36,336 nucleotides of DNA, taken from positions 1 to 36,336 of the forward strand of contig PFUL01000180.1 of assembly GCA_002790095.1 (NCBI GenBank). Direction: 5' to 3'. A program made the position numbers and the translations under genes. A model generated the notes under the pieces. That model ran no database searches and had not been told where the DNA came from. It saw only the letters and a list, made by a program, of their open reading frames with translations. Positions 15,482 through 24,241 of the stretch are shown here, piece by piece. The stretch is from Elusimicrobia bacterium CG_4_9_14_3_um_filter_62_55. GTDB taxonomy: Bacteria > Elusimicrobiota > Elusimicrobia > UBA1565. Position 1 is the first letter of the stretch; every line of letters starts with the position of its first letter.

Positions 15482-17596
15482 ATGCGCATGAAATACTGGA
15501 TGTTTCAACACAATCAGGTCGTCGGCCCGTACGACCGCGAGGAACTCTCCGAACAGGGGGGATTTTCAGCGGAATCGCTTGTTTGCCCCGAGGGACGCAA
15601 GGGGACTCAGATGGGCGATTGGCAGCGCGCGGGCGTCGTCGCCGAACTCGCTGAAGTGCTTCTGCGCAAAGCCCGTGTCCCCGCGGGATCGTATTCCTCT
15701 TTCATCGAGCCCGGCGCCAGCCTGATCCCTCCCGAACCGACGCTGCGCGATCTCGCCGTTCTCGGAACGCTGCAGGAAAAAGTTTCTCTGCTTGAAAATT
15801 CATTGACCCAGCTTCAAGACGAACTGCGCCAGCGTGAAGAGGAGATCACCGGTCTCAAGGTTCACCTCGATGAAAAGACGCAGGAGAGCGCGCAGCTCAA
15901 GGACAAGCTCACGGGATTGGAAACGCGCATCGAAGCGACCGAGGGCGGTCTAAAGGAAGAGATCGGCAGGACGAAGGACGAACTCTCTCAGGAAACCGAG
16001 CTTATCGGTGAATTGAAGGGCCAGCTCGACTCGGTCCGTTCCGACATTCAGGACTCGCTTTCCAAGCTCGAAGAAAATCAGGGGCGGCTGCGCGACGAAC
16101 TCAAAGAGGAGATGATCGGCCTGCGCAAGGCCGGCCCGGCCACGCCCGTTTTCGCTTCCAGCGCTCCGACTCCCGGTCTCGAAGACGCCGGGGATCTGCC
16201 GGCCGCCGCCGGCGCGGGGGACTTAGGGGAGCTTCCACCGCCTCCCGGATTGGCGGGGTCGCTCGAGGAAGTGCCGCCGCCGTCGCTCGAAATACCCGAG
16301 GGCGACGACGCGCCGCTTCCAATGCCCGAGATGTCGTTCGAGGAAAGCGATCTGCCTCCTCCTTCCGATTTGCAGCCGCCTCCCGGCGACCTGCCGCCGC
16401 CTCCCGGAATGGAAATGCCCGGGGCCGAGGATACGTTCGATGGACCCGGCGGCCTGGAATTTCCCGATGATGCGCCGGCGGTCACCCTCGAACCGCCGCC
16501 TTCGCTCGATGCGCCGGTGCCCGGCATCGACATTCCGAACACCGCTCCCGGAATGGTGTCCGAACCTCTCGTTCCTCCGCCGACTTTGCCCGCACCGTCG
16601 CCCGATTTCGGCGCCGGGGACGCCGATCTCGTAGATCTCTCGGCCGCAGGCGCGGCGCAGACGGCGGCAACAAAAACCAAAAGCGGTTTTTTCCGGAAAC
16701 TCATGATCTTCACGGTTTTCATGACGCTCGTCGCCGGCGCGGCGTTCCAGGGTTATCAAATGGGGATTTTGAAACCGTATCTCGATCCGATGCTCAAGCC
16801 GATTCTCCCGGTCGTCAAACCCCTGATCAAGCCTTATCTTCAGAAACTGGGACTGCTGCCGACGAAAGGATCACCGATCGCAACGCTGAAAGAGACTCCG
16901 GAGGAGACTTCCGCCGCTCCCGAAGAAATGCCGGACCGGACTCAGGAGGCGATCGATTTCGCGAAAAATTACCCGGTCGGCGCCTCGGGACGCACGCTCG
17001 CTCAGATCCTCGAGGACCGCAAGGGTTCCGCCCGGCTTCTTGAGCCGTGGAATGCCGAACGCCTCGCCCCCAGCCGCTTCCAGGTGAATTTCTACGGCAA
17101 ACCGGGATCCGCCCCGGATTTTCAATTCGAGGTAATGCTCGATGAGGGACAAATCCGCGGTCTCACGGCCAAGAGCATTCAGGCCTTAAACGGAGAACTT
17201 CCCGCCGCGGCGAAACCTCCGGCAGCCCCCAAGCCGAAGGCCCGGAGCACTCGGCGAGGCGGCGGCGCGTCCCGCAGACGCCGCAGCGCGCCTCCCCGCT
17301 CCGAACTCGCCGACGACGGATCCTTGAACGATCCGCTCGGCCAAATGCTGCTCGATTCATCGCTCGGGGAACGCGCCCCGATCAAGAAGGCTCCGGCGCC
17401 GGAAGCGGAGGAGGAGGCCCCGCCCGAACCCGCGAAACCCGCTCGGCTCTCCCGGCGTCAGCGCAGGGCCGCGGAGAAAGCGGCGGCGGCCGCGGCTTCC
17501 GAACCCGCGGAGGAAGAGGATGACTCCTCCGGCGGACAGTCCGAAGATGAGCTCACGCTCGACGAGCTTCTGCTCCCCGGCGTCCCGCGTCAGTAG
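15482..17596 (+). CDS. GYF_2-domain, coiled-coil, single-pass membrane protein
   Basis: 704 aa from ATG 15482; ATG 15488 is equally possible and neither has a ribosome-binding site. Residues 3-60 form a GYF_2-type domain (MKYWMFQHNQVVGPYDREEL, then GDWQRAGVV), a fold often found at the N terminus of bacterial membrane proteins. Residues about 95-205 are a heptad-rich coiled coil, 220-385 a Pro/Gly/acidic region with repeated PPPG-like motifs, and 402-424 one membrane helix. The following part (about 425-590) has a small globular stretch, then an Ala/Arg/Glu-rich tail. The large domain before the helix should be cytoplasmic. Function unknown; it heads a run of envelope genes. Confidence 0.8.
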   Translation: MRMKYWMFQHNQVVGPYDREELSEQGGFSAESLVCPEGRKGTQMGDWQRAGVVAELAEVLLRKARVPAGSYSSFIEPGASLIPPEPTLRDLAVLGTLQEKVSLLENSLTQLQDELRQREEEITGLKVHLDEKTQESAQLKDKLTGLETRIEATEGGLKEEIGRTKDELSQETELIGELKGQLDSVRSDIQDSLSKLEENQGRLRDELKEEMIGLRKAGPATPVFASSAPTPGLEDAGDLPAAAGAGDLGELPPPPGLAGSLEEVPPPSLEIPEGDDAPLPMPEMSFEESDLPPPSDLQPPPGDLPPPPGMEMPGAEDTFDGPGGLEFPDDAPAVTLEPPPSLDAPVPGIDIPNTAPGMVSEPLVPPPTLPAPSPDFGAGDADLVDLSAAGAAQTAATKTKSGFFRKLMIFTVFMTLVAGAAFQGYQMGILKPYLDPMLKPILPVVKPLIKPYLQKLGLLPTKGSPIATLKETPEETSAAPEEMPDRTQEAIDFAKNYPVGASGRTLAQILEDRKGSARLLEPWNAERLAPSRFQVNFYGKPGSAPDFQFEVMLDEGQIRGLTAKSIQALNGELPAAAKPPAAPKPKARSTRRGGGASRRRRSAPPRSELADDGSLNDPLGQMLLDSSLGERAPIKKAPAPEAEEEAPPEPAKPARLSRRQRRAAEKAAAAAASEPAEEEDDSSGGQSEDELTLDELLLPGVPRQ

Positions 17597-17673
17597 CCCC
17601 CGTCGATTGACAGGGGTTTCCGGAGCCGTTATAAAGGAGTTGCGGACGGTCGGAGTCGGCGTCCGTTTTTCCG

Positions 17674-18090
17674 ATGAAGAATTTAAAACGACTGCTTGCC
17701 CTGATCGTGGTCTCCGCCGCGCTCGGCTGGGTATACGCGAATTTCGGCGGACGGGTTCGGGAGATTTACGAGAAGCGCGCGTATCCGTCCATTCGCTCCG
17801 ATTCTCCGCTCGCGGAGGATCTCAAACGGTCCGTCGAAGCCCGCCGGGATCGGGAGTACCTGCAGGAGTTCCGGCGCGTGAGCGCCAAGCTTCAAGACGC
17901 CTCGGCGCGCGGCCACGACGTCAGCAGGCTCGCGTCGCGGATGCCCAGCGCCGCGCGTCTCGGCCGCCGGCGAAAATACAAATGGGGGAAGGTTCTGCTC
18001 AACAGCATCGAAGTCCGAATTCCGCGCGAAACCACGCCGGTCGTCCGCGCGGCGGATTCCTCCGATTCCTATTTAGGAGAGCGAAAGTAG
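17674..18090 (+). CDS. Small membrane-anchored protein of unknown function
   Basis: 138 aa. One N-terminal hydrophobic segment (LLALIVVSAALGWVYANF, residues 7-24) is likely a signal anchor. The rest is basic and helical with no recognised domain. It lies 77 nt after the GYF_2 gene and its stop is one base before the ATG of the TPR-SpoIID gene, so it should be co-translated with that gene. Confidence 0.68.
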   Translation: MKNLKRLLALIVVSAALGWVYANFGGRVREIYEKRAYPSIRSDSPLAEDLKRSVEARRDREYLQEFRRVSAKLQDASARGHDVSRLASRMPSAARLGRRRKYKWGKVLLNSIEVRIPRETTPVVRAADSSDSYLGERK

Positions 18091-18091
18091 G

Positions 18092-20284
18092 ATGAACGCG
18101 TTCTTTCGCCTCTGCCTCGCCGCCGCGCTCGCGGTCCCGCCGCACCCGTCGTCGGCGGCGGAACCCGCGGATGCGGAATCGGAAATCATTGAGACCTATC
18201 GCGGGTCGCTGTCCGAATACTTGCAAGGACGCTACCAAGCGGCCGAGGCCGGATACCTCTATTTGGTCGCGCTCGGCTCGCTCGACGCCGGGCCGACGGC
18301 GAATCTCGCGCTGATGCTGCGCGATCAAGGGAAACCCGACGAAGCCGCGCCCCAGTGGCTGAAGGCCACGCTTCTCGACAAGACCGATTCCTTCCTCTGG
18401 AATCAACGCGCGTGGAACTACCTCGCTCTCGGACGATTTAAAGAGGCGCGCGACGCATTCAAGAAAGCCGTTGAAAATTCGGACCGTCCCGATGACGAAG
18501 GGGAGGCCCATCTCGGTCTCGGCCTGAGCGACTCGATCGACGGCAACGACAAGGCGGCCCTTCCCGAGTTCGAAAACGCGATCAAGCGCAGCACCTATCT
18601 TCGTTCGGCGGCCTCGCTCGAACTCGCTCGCCTGCGTCTGCGGCGACGCGATTACGCGCCCGCGATTCAGCTCTTCACCGATTCCCTCGAAGCGGACCGC
18701 GAGCAGCCCGAAGCCGCCCGCGAACTCGCCGAGGTCTACGAAAAAACAGGCCAAGCCAAAGCCGCATGGCAAGCCTACAAGCTTCTCGGGGACCTCGATC
18801 CCCGCGATCCGACGGCGGCGGGAAAGCTGAAAAAACTAGAGCGCTACATCGAAGGCCCCCCGGAGGATTCCCTTCCGCTGGTGCGCCTGGCCCGCCCGAT
18901 GTTCCGCGGCCTTGAGGACGAAAGCGAGGCGGACCGCGCCCCGCCCGCCGTGCGCGTCGCGTTGTTTGCGGGACCGGACGGGCTTCCGCGGCACTTGACC
19001 CGGTTCTACGTCATGGGCAGCACGACGACGCGCCTTTGGGACCTAAGGCTCGAGGACGAAGTCGTGCAGGCGGCGCCGCCGTATCGCCAATGGGAGATCT
19101 CGTATCGCGCCGACAGCCGCCTGATCGAAATCCGGGACACGAACGGGAACATCGTCTACGTCACCAAACAACCGTTTCGATTTCAGCCCACGCACGAGGG
19201 ATACACGCTCCTGGTCAAGAACCCGCAACCGACTGACGTACGGGGTCTCGATCTTTCCGACCGGGAATTGCGCGGCATGCTCGAGGTGATTCCGACTCCC
19301 GACGGCTTTCATTTGGTCAACGAAGTTCCCCTGCAGGAATACCTCTTCGGAATCACGCCGACCGCACTGCCTCCGGGAAGTCCTCCGGCGGCGTACCGTA
19401 CGCTCGCGGTTCTCACGCGCTCGAAGGTTCTCGAGCGCTTGCGCCGGGGCGTCTCCAACGCCGAACGCACCCAGCTCTGCGACGGAGAACACTGCTTCCT
19501 GTACCGAGGGTTGGCGAAAGAGCGCGCCGACTCCACCGAGGCGGTGCGGGAAACGCGGGGCGTGACGATTCTCCCACCGCAAGGCATGGCGCTTGAAGAA
19601 CACCGCTCCTGCGGCTGGTCCACGCTCAGCGGAGTGCAGGACCGACGCACGCCGGCGCTGGTGCTGCGCTCCCCGCTCGATTTCGAACGCCTGACGCATC
19701 GCTTTCCCGATAAGAAGCTCTATCATGAGGCGTCTTCGATCGTTCCCGCGAATTGGAACCGCTGGGTGCGCATCCTTGACCCCGATCCGATCCGGGAACG
19801 CGTCGAGCGCGTCGCGGATGTGGGACCGCTCCGGCGCATCGTGGTGCTCGGGCGCGACGCGACCGGCCGGGTGCAGGGCGTGCGCGTGATCGGCGCCCGG
19901 GGACAAGCGGAATTCAAAGGAGCGGAGGCCGTGGAGGCCGTGCTCTCGCCCGGAGGTCTCCGTTCGACGATGTTTTCGCTGCTGCCGATCTACAAAGGGA
20001 AGCGGCTTCTGAAGATTCTCGTGTGGGGCGCCGGAACCGGACACGGACGAGGCGTCTGCATCGCGGGGACGCTCGGACAGGCGCATCTCGGTCGGCGCTT
20101 CGACGAGATTCTCGATCACTATTACGGCTCCGGCCTCCGCTACCAGGGCTATACGAAGCCGAAACCCGTCGTCTTCGAAGCCCCCAAGCCGGCGGCGCCG
20201 GCGAAACCCCAGGGCTACCGCCGCCCCCGCACGAAATCGCATCACCGCCAGCCCCACCGCCGCCGCCCCGCAGAGAAACGCTAA
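18092..20284 (+). CDS. Exported TPR protein with SpoIID/LytB domain
   Basis: 730 aa. A signal peptide (residues 1-23, ending SSAAE) precedes a TPR array (about 30-250: units such as AEAGYLYLVALGSLDAGPTANLALM and FLWNQRAWNYLALGRF). Residues about 385-690 match the SpoIID/LytB pattern: EVPLQEYLFGITPTALPPGSPPAAYRTLAVLTRSK, an internal C-x(4)-C pair, and GAGTGHGRGVCIAGTLGQA near the end. SpoIID binds and processes peptidoglycan glycan strands during endospore engulfment; relatives in non-sporulators are taken to act in cell-wall remodelling. The C-terminal 60 residues are Pro/Lys/His-rich. Its place after two envelope genes supports a periplasmic role. Confidence 0.87.
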   Translation: MNAFFRLCLAAALAVPPHPSSAAEPADAESEIIETYRGSLSEYLQGRYQAAEAGYLYLVALGSLDAGPTANLALMLRDQGKPDEAAPQWLKATLLDKTDSFLWNQRAWNYLALGRFKEARDAFKKAVENSDRPDDEGEAHLGLGLSDSIDGNDKAALPEFENAIKRSTYLRSAASLELARLRLRRRDYAPAIQLFTDSLEADREQPEAARELAEVYEKTGQAKAAWQAYKLLGDLDPRDPTAAGKLKKLERYIEGPPEDSLPLVRLARPMFRGLEDESEADRAPPAVRVALFAGPDGLPRHLTRFYVMGSTTTRLWDLRLEDEVVQAAPPYRQWEISYRADSRLIEIRDTNGNIVYVTKQPFRFQPTHEGYTLLVKNPQPTDVRGLDLSDRELRGMLEVIPTPDGFHLVNEVPLQEYLFGITPTALPPGSPPAAYRTLAVLTRSKVLERLRRGVSNAERTQLCDGEHCFLYRGLAKERADSTEAVRETRGVTILPPQGMALEEHRSCGWSTLSGVQDRRTPALVLRSPLDFERLTHRFPDKKLYHEASSIVPANWNRWVRILDPDPIRERVERVADVGPLRRIVVLGRDATGRVQGVRVIGARGQAEFKGAEAVEAVLSPGGLRSTMFSLLPIYKGKRLLKILVWGAGTGHGRGVCIAGTLGQAHLGRRFDEILDHYYGSGLRYQGYTKPKPVVFEAPKPAAPAKPQGYRRPRTKSHHRQPHRRRPAEKR

Positions 20285-20301
20285 TTTCCTAGAATGATCG
20301 C

Positions 20302-21483
20302 ATGAAGGCGAAGGTCGTGCACATCATCACCCGTCTTGATTTCGGCGGGGCGCAGCAGAACACGCTGTACACGGTCGAACACCTCGATCACGAACGCTTC
20401 GAGACCGTTCTTCTCACGGGCCCAGGGGGGCATTTGGACGCCAAAGCCGCCGCGCTCGGCCCCCGGGTCAAGGTGCGCTTCGTCGAGGACTTGGTCCGGG
20501 AGGTCTCCCCGTTTCGCGACGTCATCGCGCTGTTGGAACTCACCCGGATGCTGCGTGAGGAAAACCCCGCGGTCGTCCACACGCACTCGTCGAAGGCCGG
20601 GATTCTCGGCCGTTTCGCGGCGGCGCTGGCGGGCGTCCCGCTGATCCTGCACACCTACCACGGGTTCGGATTTCACGAAGGCCAAAAACCTCTCATGAAA
20701 ACCGTCTTCGTCTTTCTCGAGCGCCTCGCCGCGCGCCTGTCGACCCGTTTGATCTTCGTCTCGAAGGCCAACATCGACACCGCCGTTCGCCACGGCTTAG
20801 TCGCTCCCGAAGCCGCCGTTTTGATTCGCAGCGGCGTGGCCCTTGCGGAACTTCCGGCTCCGATCCCCGGAAAAAAGGAGAAGCGCGCCTTGGCCGGACT
20901 CAGGCGGGACCCGCCCTTGGTTCTCAGCATCGGCAACTTAAAGCCCCAAAAGAACCCCGGCGATTTTCTCAAAGCGGCGGAAAGCGTCGTGGCGCGCTGT
21001 CCCCAGGTTTCCTTCGTTTTCATCGGCGACGGCCCGGCGCGCGCGCGCCTCGAAGCGCGCGTTATCGCCAAGGGTCTCTCCCGGAACGTTCGCTTCCTGG
21101 GCTGGCGCGACGACGCCCGGGAACTCCTCGCCGCGGCCGACATCTTCCTCATGACCTCGTTGTGGGAGGGACTGCCGCGCGCGTTGGTGGAGGCGATGAA
21201 ATCCGGACTCCCGCCTGTCTGCTACGGGGTCGACGGCGTTCGGGACCTCGTGCGGGACGGCCTCAACGGATTCTCGGTCGCCCCCGGCGACTGGCAAACC
21301 CTCGCGGACCGCGTCCTCGCGCTCGTCGAAGACAAGACGCTCCGGGAGCGGCTCGGACGGGAAGCCGTCCGAGCCATCGGAGCGGACTTCGACATCGACG
21401 GGATGGTTCGCCTTCAAGAGCGCCTGCTCACGGACCTGCTCGAGGGGCTCGCCGGACCTTCTCTGACCGGAGCGGCGCCGTGA
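20302..21483 (+). CDS. GT4-family glycosyltransferase
   Basis: 393 aa, GT-B fold. The N-terminal half has the acceptor-side pattern VHIITRLDFGGAQQNTL and VHTHSSKAGILGRFAA. The C-terminal half has LVLSIGNLKPQKNPGDFLKA, VSFVFIGDGPARARLE, and the E-x7-E type donor motif SLWEGLPRALVEAMKSGLP. Such enzymes transfer a sugar from a nucleotide donor in polysaccharide or lipid glycan synthesis at the inner face of the membrane. Sugar and acceptor are not predictable. It overlaps the patatin gene by 4 nt. Confidence 0.92.
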   Translation: MKAKVVHIITRLDFGGAQQNTLYTVEHLDHERFETVLLTGPGGHLDAKAAALGPRVKVRFVEDLVREVSPFRDVIALLELTRMLREENPAVVHTHSSKAGILGRFAAALAGVPLILHTYHGFGFHEGQKPLMKTVFVFLERLAARLSTRLIFVSKANIDTAVRHGLVAPEAAVLIRSGVALAELPAPIPGKKEKRALAGLRRDPPLVLSIGNLKPQKNPGDFLKAAESVVARCPQVSFVFIGDGPARARLEARVIAKGLSRNVRFLGWRDDARELLAAADIFLMTSLWEGLPRALVEAMKSGLPPVCYGVDGVRDLVRDGLNGFSVAPGDWQTLADRVLALVEDKTLRERLGREAVRAIGADFDIDGMVRLQERLLTDLLEGLAGPSLTGAAP

Positions 21484-22349
21484 AGGCGCCGGGCCTCGGA
21501 CGCTCGCTCGGCCTCGTTTTGGCTGGAGGCGGTTCCCTCGGAGCCTGGCAGGCCGGCATGCTCGACGGACTCGTCCGAGCCGGCCTGCGTTTCGACGACG
21601 TTCTCGGGTTCTCCATCGGGTCGCTCAACGGAGCCGGCTACTGCCTGCGCAAGATGGACGTCCTGCTCGACATCTGGAGGAACATCGACGGGGCCCGAGT
21701 GATGCGCTTCAAGCCGAAACTCTTCCCGCTCAGCCTTTACACCAACGACGCCATCGCGGAAGTCGTCACGCATGGAGGCGACGACGACGAAGCCCGCCGC
21801 AACTGCCGCGCCCGCTTCACGATCGTCTCGACCGATAAGCGCGACGACCGCAAATGCTACGCCCGCTTCACGCCCCAGGGCGAAGACGGTTGGGACGGGC
21901 CGATCCACCGCCATCTGATGGCAAGCTGCTCGATTCCGATCGTGTTCCCGCCGGTCCAAATCGAAGTGGGGGGGCAAATCCGGCATTTCGTGGACGGCGG
22001 AGTGTGGGTGTCCGAAAAAATCAGTTTCGAATCCTTGGCCGGCTGCGAGGATATCCTCGTCTTGGTCATGACCCGCCCCGATGAAATCGGCCGCGATCCC
22101 GGATGGGGCTACCTCCCACGCCGAGAACAAACCGTTCGCGAGGGACTTTGGGACTACATCGACGTCGGGCTCAGCACGTTGAGCGCGCACCCTCGGCGCC
22201 CCCGTATTTTCAAGGTGTTTCCTTCCCGACGCTTGGACTACTCCATGCTCGGCTTTAAGACCCGTTTCTGCCGGCCCGCGGTGGATCAGGGAGTCCTCGA
22301 CGCCTCCGCCTTCCTTAAGGATCCGTCCAAATATCTAGTGGGGCGGTAG
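21480..22349 (+). CDS. Patatin-like phospholipase
   Basis: 289 aa from GTG 21480, which overlaps the upstream stop (GTGA); the longer open frame to 21162 is inside the glycosyltransferase. The patatin Ser-Asp dyad and oxyanion loop are complete: GGGSLGAWQAG (16-26), GFSIG with Ser45 (43-47), and DGG with Asp172. This fits a cytoplasmic or membrane-associated lipid acyl hydrolase of the RssA type. The last codons lie inside the first copy of a tandem repeat. Coupling to a GT4 gene suggests a role in membrane lipid turnover; this is inference. Confidence 0.92.
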   Translation: MKAPGLGRSLGLVLAGGGSLGAWQAGMLDGLVRAGLRFDDVLGFSIGSLNGAGYCLRKMDVLLDIWRNIDGARVMRFKPKLFPLSLYTNDAIAEVVTHGGDDDEARRNCRARFTIVSTDKRDDRKCYARFTPQGEDGWDGPIHRHLMASCSIPIVFPPVQIEVGGQIRHFVDGGVWVSEKISFESLAGCEDILVLVMTRPDEIGRDPGWGYLPRREQTVREGLWDYIDVGLSTLSAHPRRPRIFKVFPSRRLDYSMLGFKTRFCRPAVDQGVLDASAFLKDPSKYLVGR

Positions 22350-22437
22350 CCCCGCTGTGCCGGATTTCGACGGGGCTATAAGAACATCCGGCCTAGTGGG
22401 GCGGTAGCCCCGCTGTGCCGGATTTCGACGGGGCTAT
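22335..22437. repeat. Tandem duplication (two 45-bp copies, 58-bp period)
   Basis: Copy 1 (22335-22379) and copy 2 (22393-22437) are identical and the spacers are also similar. Copy 1 contains the last codons and stop of the patatin gene. Each copy holds GGGGC, GCCCCG and CGGGGC in a row, so the middle element can pair with either neighbour. Confidence 0.9.
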
Positions 22438-22467
22438 CAAGACGACCGGTGCTCGTAAAATGCTAGT

Positions 22468-22548
22468 ATGAACGGATTCATTTGGATTCGGAGATTCCGT
22501 GAAGAACTTGGATTTAATTCGGGAGGCCGCTGCCGCGTAGACCCATGA
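22468..22548 (+). CDS. Possible 26-codon leader frame upstream of the GT2 gene
   Basis: ATG 22468 opens a 26-residue frame that ends at TGA overlapping the ATG of the glycosyltransferase (ATGA). GGGAGG lies inside it, 8 nt before CTG-type codons and too far from the downstream ATG to act directly. A TAGTAT element just overlaps its start, which argues against it. It may serve translational coupling or be chance. Confidence 0.25.
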   Translation: MNGFIWIRRFREELGFNSGGRCRVDP

Positions 22549-23546
22549 GCACGTCCCCTGAGGGGACGGTCCGCCCTTCGACTCCGCTCGCGAGCGGGGG
22601 TCCGAAACTGAGCGTCGTCGTCCCCGTTTACAACGAAGAAGAAAATCTCGCTGATCTCGGCAAGGAGATCCGCGAGGCTCTCGTTTCGATTGATTACGAA
22701 GTCATCCTCGTCGACGACGGATCCACCGACCGCTCCTTTGCGGAAATCGAGACGCTCGGACGCCTCGACCCGCGCTTTAAAGCGGTCCGGCTGGGCACGA
22801 ATTTCGGTCAGACCGCCGCGATGGCGGCGGGAATCGATCACGCGGCGGGACAGGTCCTCGCGTTCCTGGACTCGGACCTCCAGAACGATCCTCGCGATAT
22901 TCCGGGGATGCTGGTGAAGCTCGATGAAGGAGAGGGTTGGGACGTGGTCAGCGGCTGGCGCAAACGCCGGCAGGACAAATGGTTCACGCGCCGTCTGCCC
23001 TCGCAAATCGCCAACGCGATTATTTCGCGCACCACCGGCGTCACGCTGCACGACTACGGCTGCACCCTCAAAATTTACCGGGCCGATTTCATCAAGAACC
23101 TCCGGCTCTACGGGGAGATGCACCGCTTTATCCCCGCCCTCGCCGGTTTCTTGGGTGCGCGCATCGTCGAGGTCCCCGTCAACCACAGGCCGCGCACGCG
23201 CGGCGTTTCGAAGTACGGCCTCATCCGGATTTTCAAAGTCGTCCTCGATTTGCACACGGTTAAATTCATGCATCAGTATCTCACAAAGCCGAATTACCTT
23301 TTCGGCGGGGGCGGTGCGCTCATGCTCGCCGCCGGCGCTTTCCTCGGCGGCGTGACGCTTTACAAGAAATACTGGCTCGGCGTTTTCGTCAAGGACCAGC
23401 CGCTGTTTCAGATTTCCATCTTCTTCTCCTTGATCGGGCTGCAGCTGCTGCTGTTGGGCCTGCTGGCCGAAATCCTGATCCGCATCTACTACGAACTGCG
23501 CGGCAAGCGCAACTATTTCGTCCGGCGCACGGTGAATTTCAAATGA
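22545..23546 (+). CDS. GT2 polyprenyl-phosphate glycosyltransferase (GtrB/ArnC-like)
   Basis: 333 aa. GT-A domain: LSVVVPVYNEEENL near residue 20, VILVDDGSTDRS, GTNFGQTAAMAAGIDHA, DSDLQNDP with the metal-binding DxD, then the HRPRTRGVSKYG motif near 220. Two C-terminal membrane helices (LFGGGGALMLAAGAFLGG and ISIFFSLIGLQLLLLGLLAE) place it with enzymes that load a sugar onto undecaprenyl phosphate at the inner leaflet for later flipping. The first 20 residues are Pro/Ser-rich and atypical, so the true start may be a little downstream. It overlaps the next gene by 4 nt. Confidence 0.92.
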   Translation: MSTSPEGTVRPSTPLASGGPKLSVVVPVYNEEENLADLGKEIREALVSIDYEVILVDDGSTDRSFAEIETLGRLDPRFKAVRLGTNFGQTAAMAAGIDHAAGQVLAFLDSDLQNDPRDIPGMLVKLDEGEGWDVVSGWRKRRQDKWFTRRLPSQIANAIISRTTGVTLHDYGCTLKIYRADFIKNLRLYGEMHRFIPALAGFLGARIVEVPVNHRPRTRGVSKYGLIRIFKVVLDLHTVKFMHQYLTKPNYLFGGGGALMLAAGAFLGGVTLYKKYWLGVFVKDQPLFQISIFFSLIGLQLLLLGLLAEILIRIYYELRGKRNYFVRRTVNFK

Positions 23547-24007
23547 GCGATTGCACGCCGCTGAAATTTCCCGTCGCGCAGATTCGGGACAATCGCGGCC
23601 TCTCGGCGTCCTTGACGATTCCGGCGTCGTCGCTGTTTATAGAACCGCTCCCGGAGGCGGTCCACGCCGGCGACGTGGCCGCCGCTCTCGATTTTTCCAT
23701 CGGAGGAAGCAGCATCCTGCTGGAGGCCCGCATCGCCGGGGCCTGGACGGTGGCCTGCAGCCGCTGCCTGACCCTTCACGACGCGCCCTACGAGGCGCAG
23801 TTCGACGAAACCTTCCCGCTCACCGACGAGACCATCGACGTCTCCGGTCCGCTCCGGGAAGCCGCGCTGCTCGAGATTCCGCAGCGCTCTCTTTGCCGTC
23901 CCGATTGTCCGATCCCGTGGGGAAACGACGGCCGGGAACCGGGCCAGCCCGCCCCGGAACCGACTTCGTCCCCGTTCGACGCTCTCAAGAAATTCAAGGA
24001 GAACTAA
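23543..24007 (+). CDS. yceD: YceD/DUF177 protein
   Basis: 154 aa. The DUF177 core is recognisable: a central CSRCL motif (Cys at about 72 and 75) in a strand-rich segment, DETFPLTDETIDVSGPLREAALLEIP, and a CRPDC pair. The family is almost always directly before rpmF and affects 23S rRNA accumulation in E. coli and plants. ATG overlaps the GT2 stop. The usual order yceD-rpmF-plsX is preserved here. Confidence 0.9.
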   Translation: MSDCTPLKFPVAQIRDNRGLSASLTIPASSLFIEPLPEAVHAGDVAAALDFSIGGSSILLEARIAGAWTVACSRCLTLHDAPYEAQFDETFPLTDETIDVSGPLREAALLEIPQRSLCRPDCPIPWGNDGREPGQPAPEPTSSPFDALKKFKEN

Positions 24008-24011
24008 CGTC

Positions 24012-24236
24012 ATGCCCAATCCATTCCGCAAACACACGCCGCGCCGCACCGGCAACCGCCGTTCCAAGAACTCGCAGCTTCACCTCGGCGGCCAGAGCCG
24101 CTGCACCAACTGCAAGTCGATGGTCCGTCCGCATACCGTCTGCAAGGAATGCGGCTTCTACGGCGGGAAGCTCGTGATCGCCAAGAAGGAAAAGAAGGCC
24201 AAACAGCAGGAAGGCGGCGAAGAGCAGCAGGGCTAG
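24012..24236 (+). CDS. rpmF: 50S ribosomal protein bL32
   Basis: 74 aa. N terminus MPNPFRKHTPRRTGNRRS is typical for L32; the zinc ribbon is CTNCKSMVRPHTVCKEC (two CxxC pairs, 11 residues apart). A Lys/Glu/Gln-rich tail follows the fold. AGGAGA lies 11 nt before the ATG. Four nt separate it from yceD. Confidence 0.97.
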   Translation: MPNPFRKHTPRRTGNRRSKNSQLHLGGQSRCTNCKSMVRPHTVCKECGFYGGKLVIAKKEKKAKQQEGGEEQQG

Positions 24237-24241
24237 TACCA

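Noticed and set aside
22335-22437. Two-copy repeat as a CRISPR or insertion-sequence end
   Set aside because: Only two direct copies exist with a 13-bp spacer, the spacers resemble each other, and no transposase is present.
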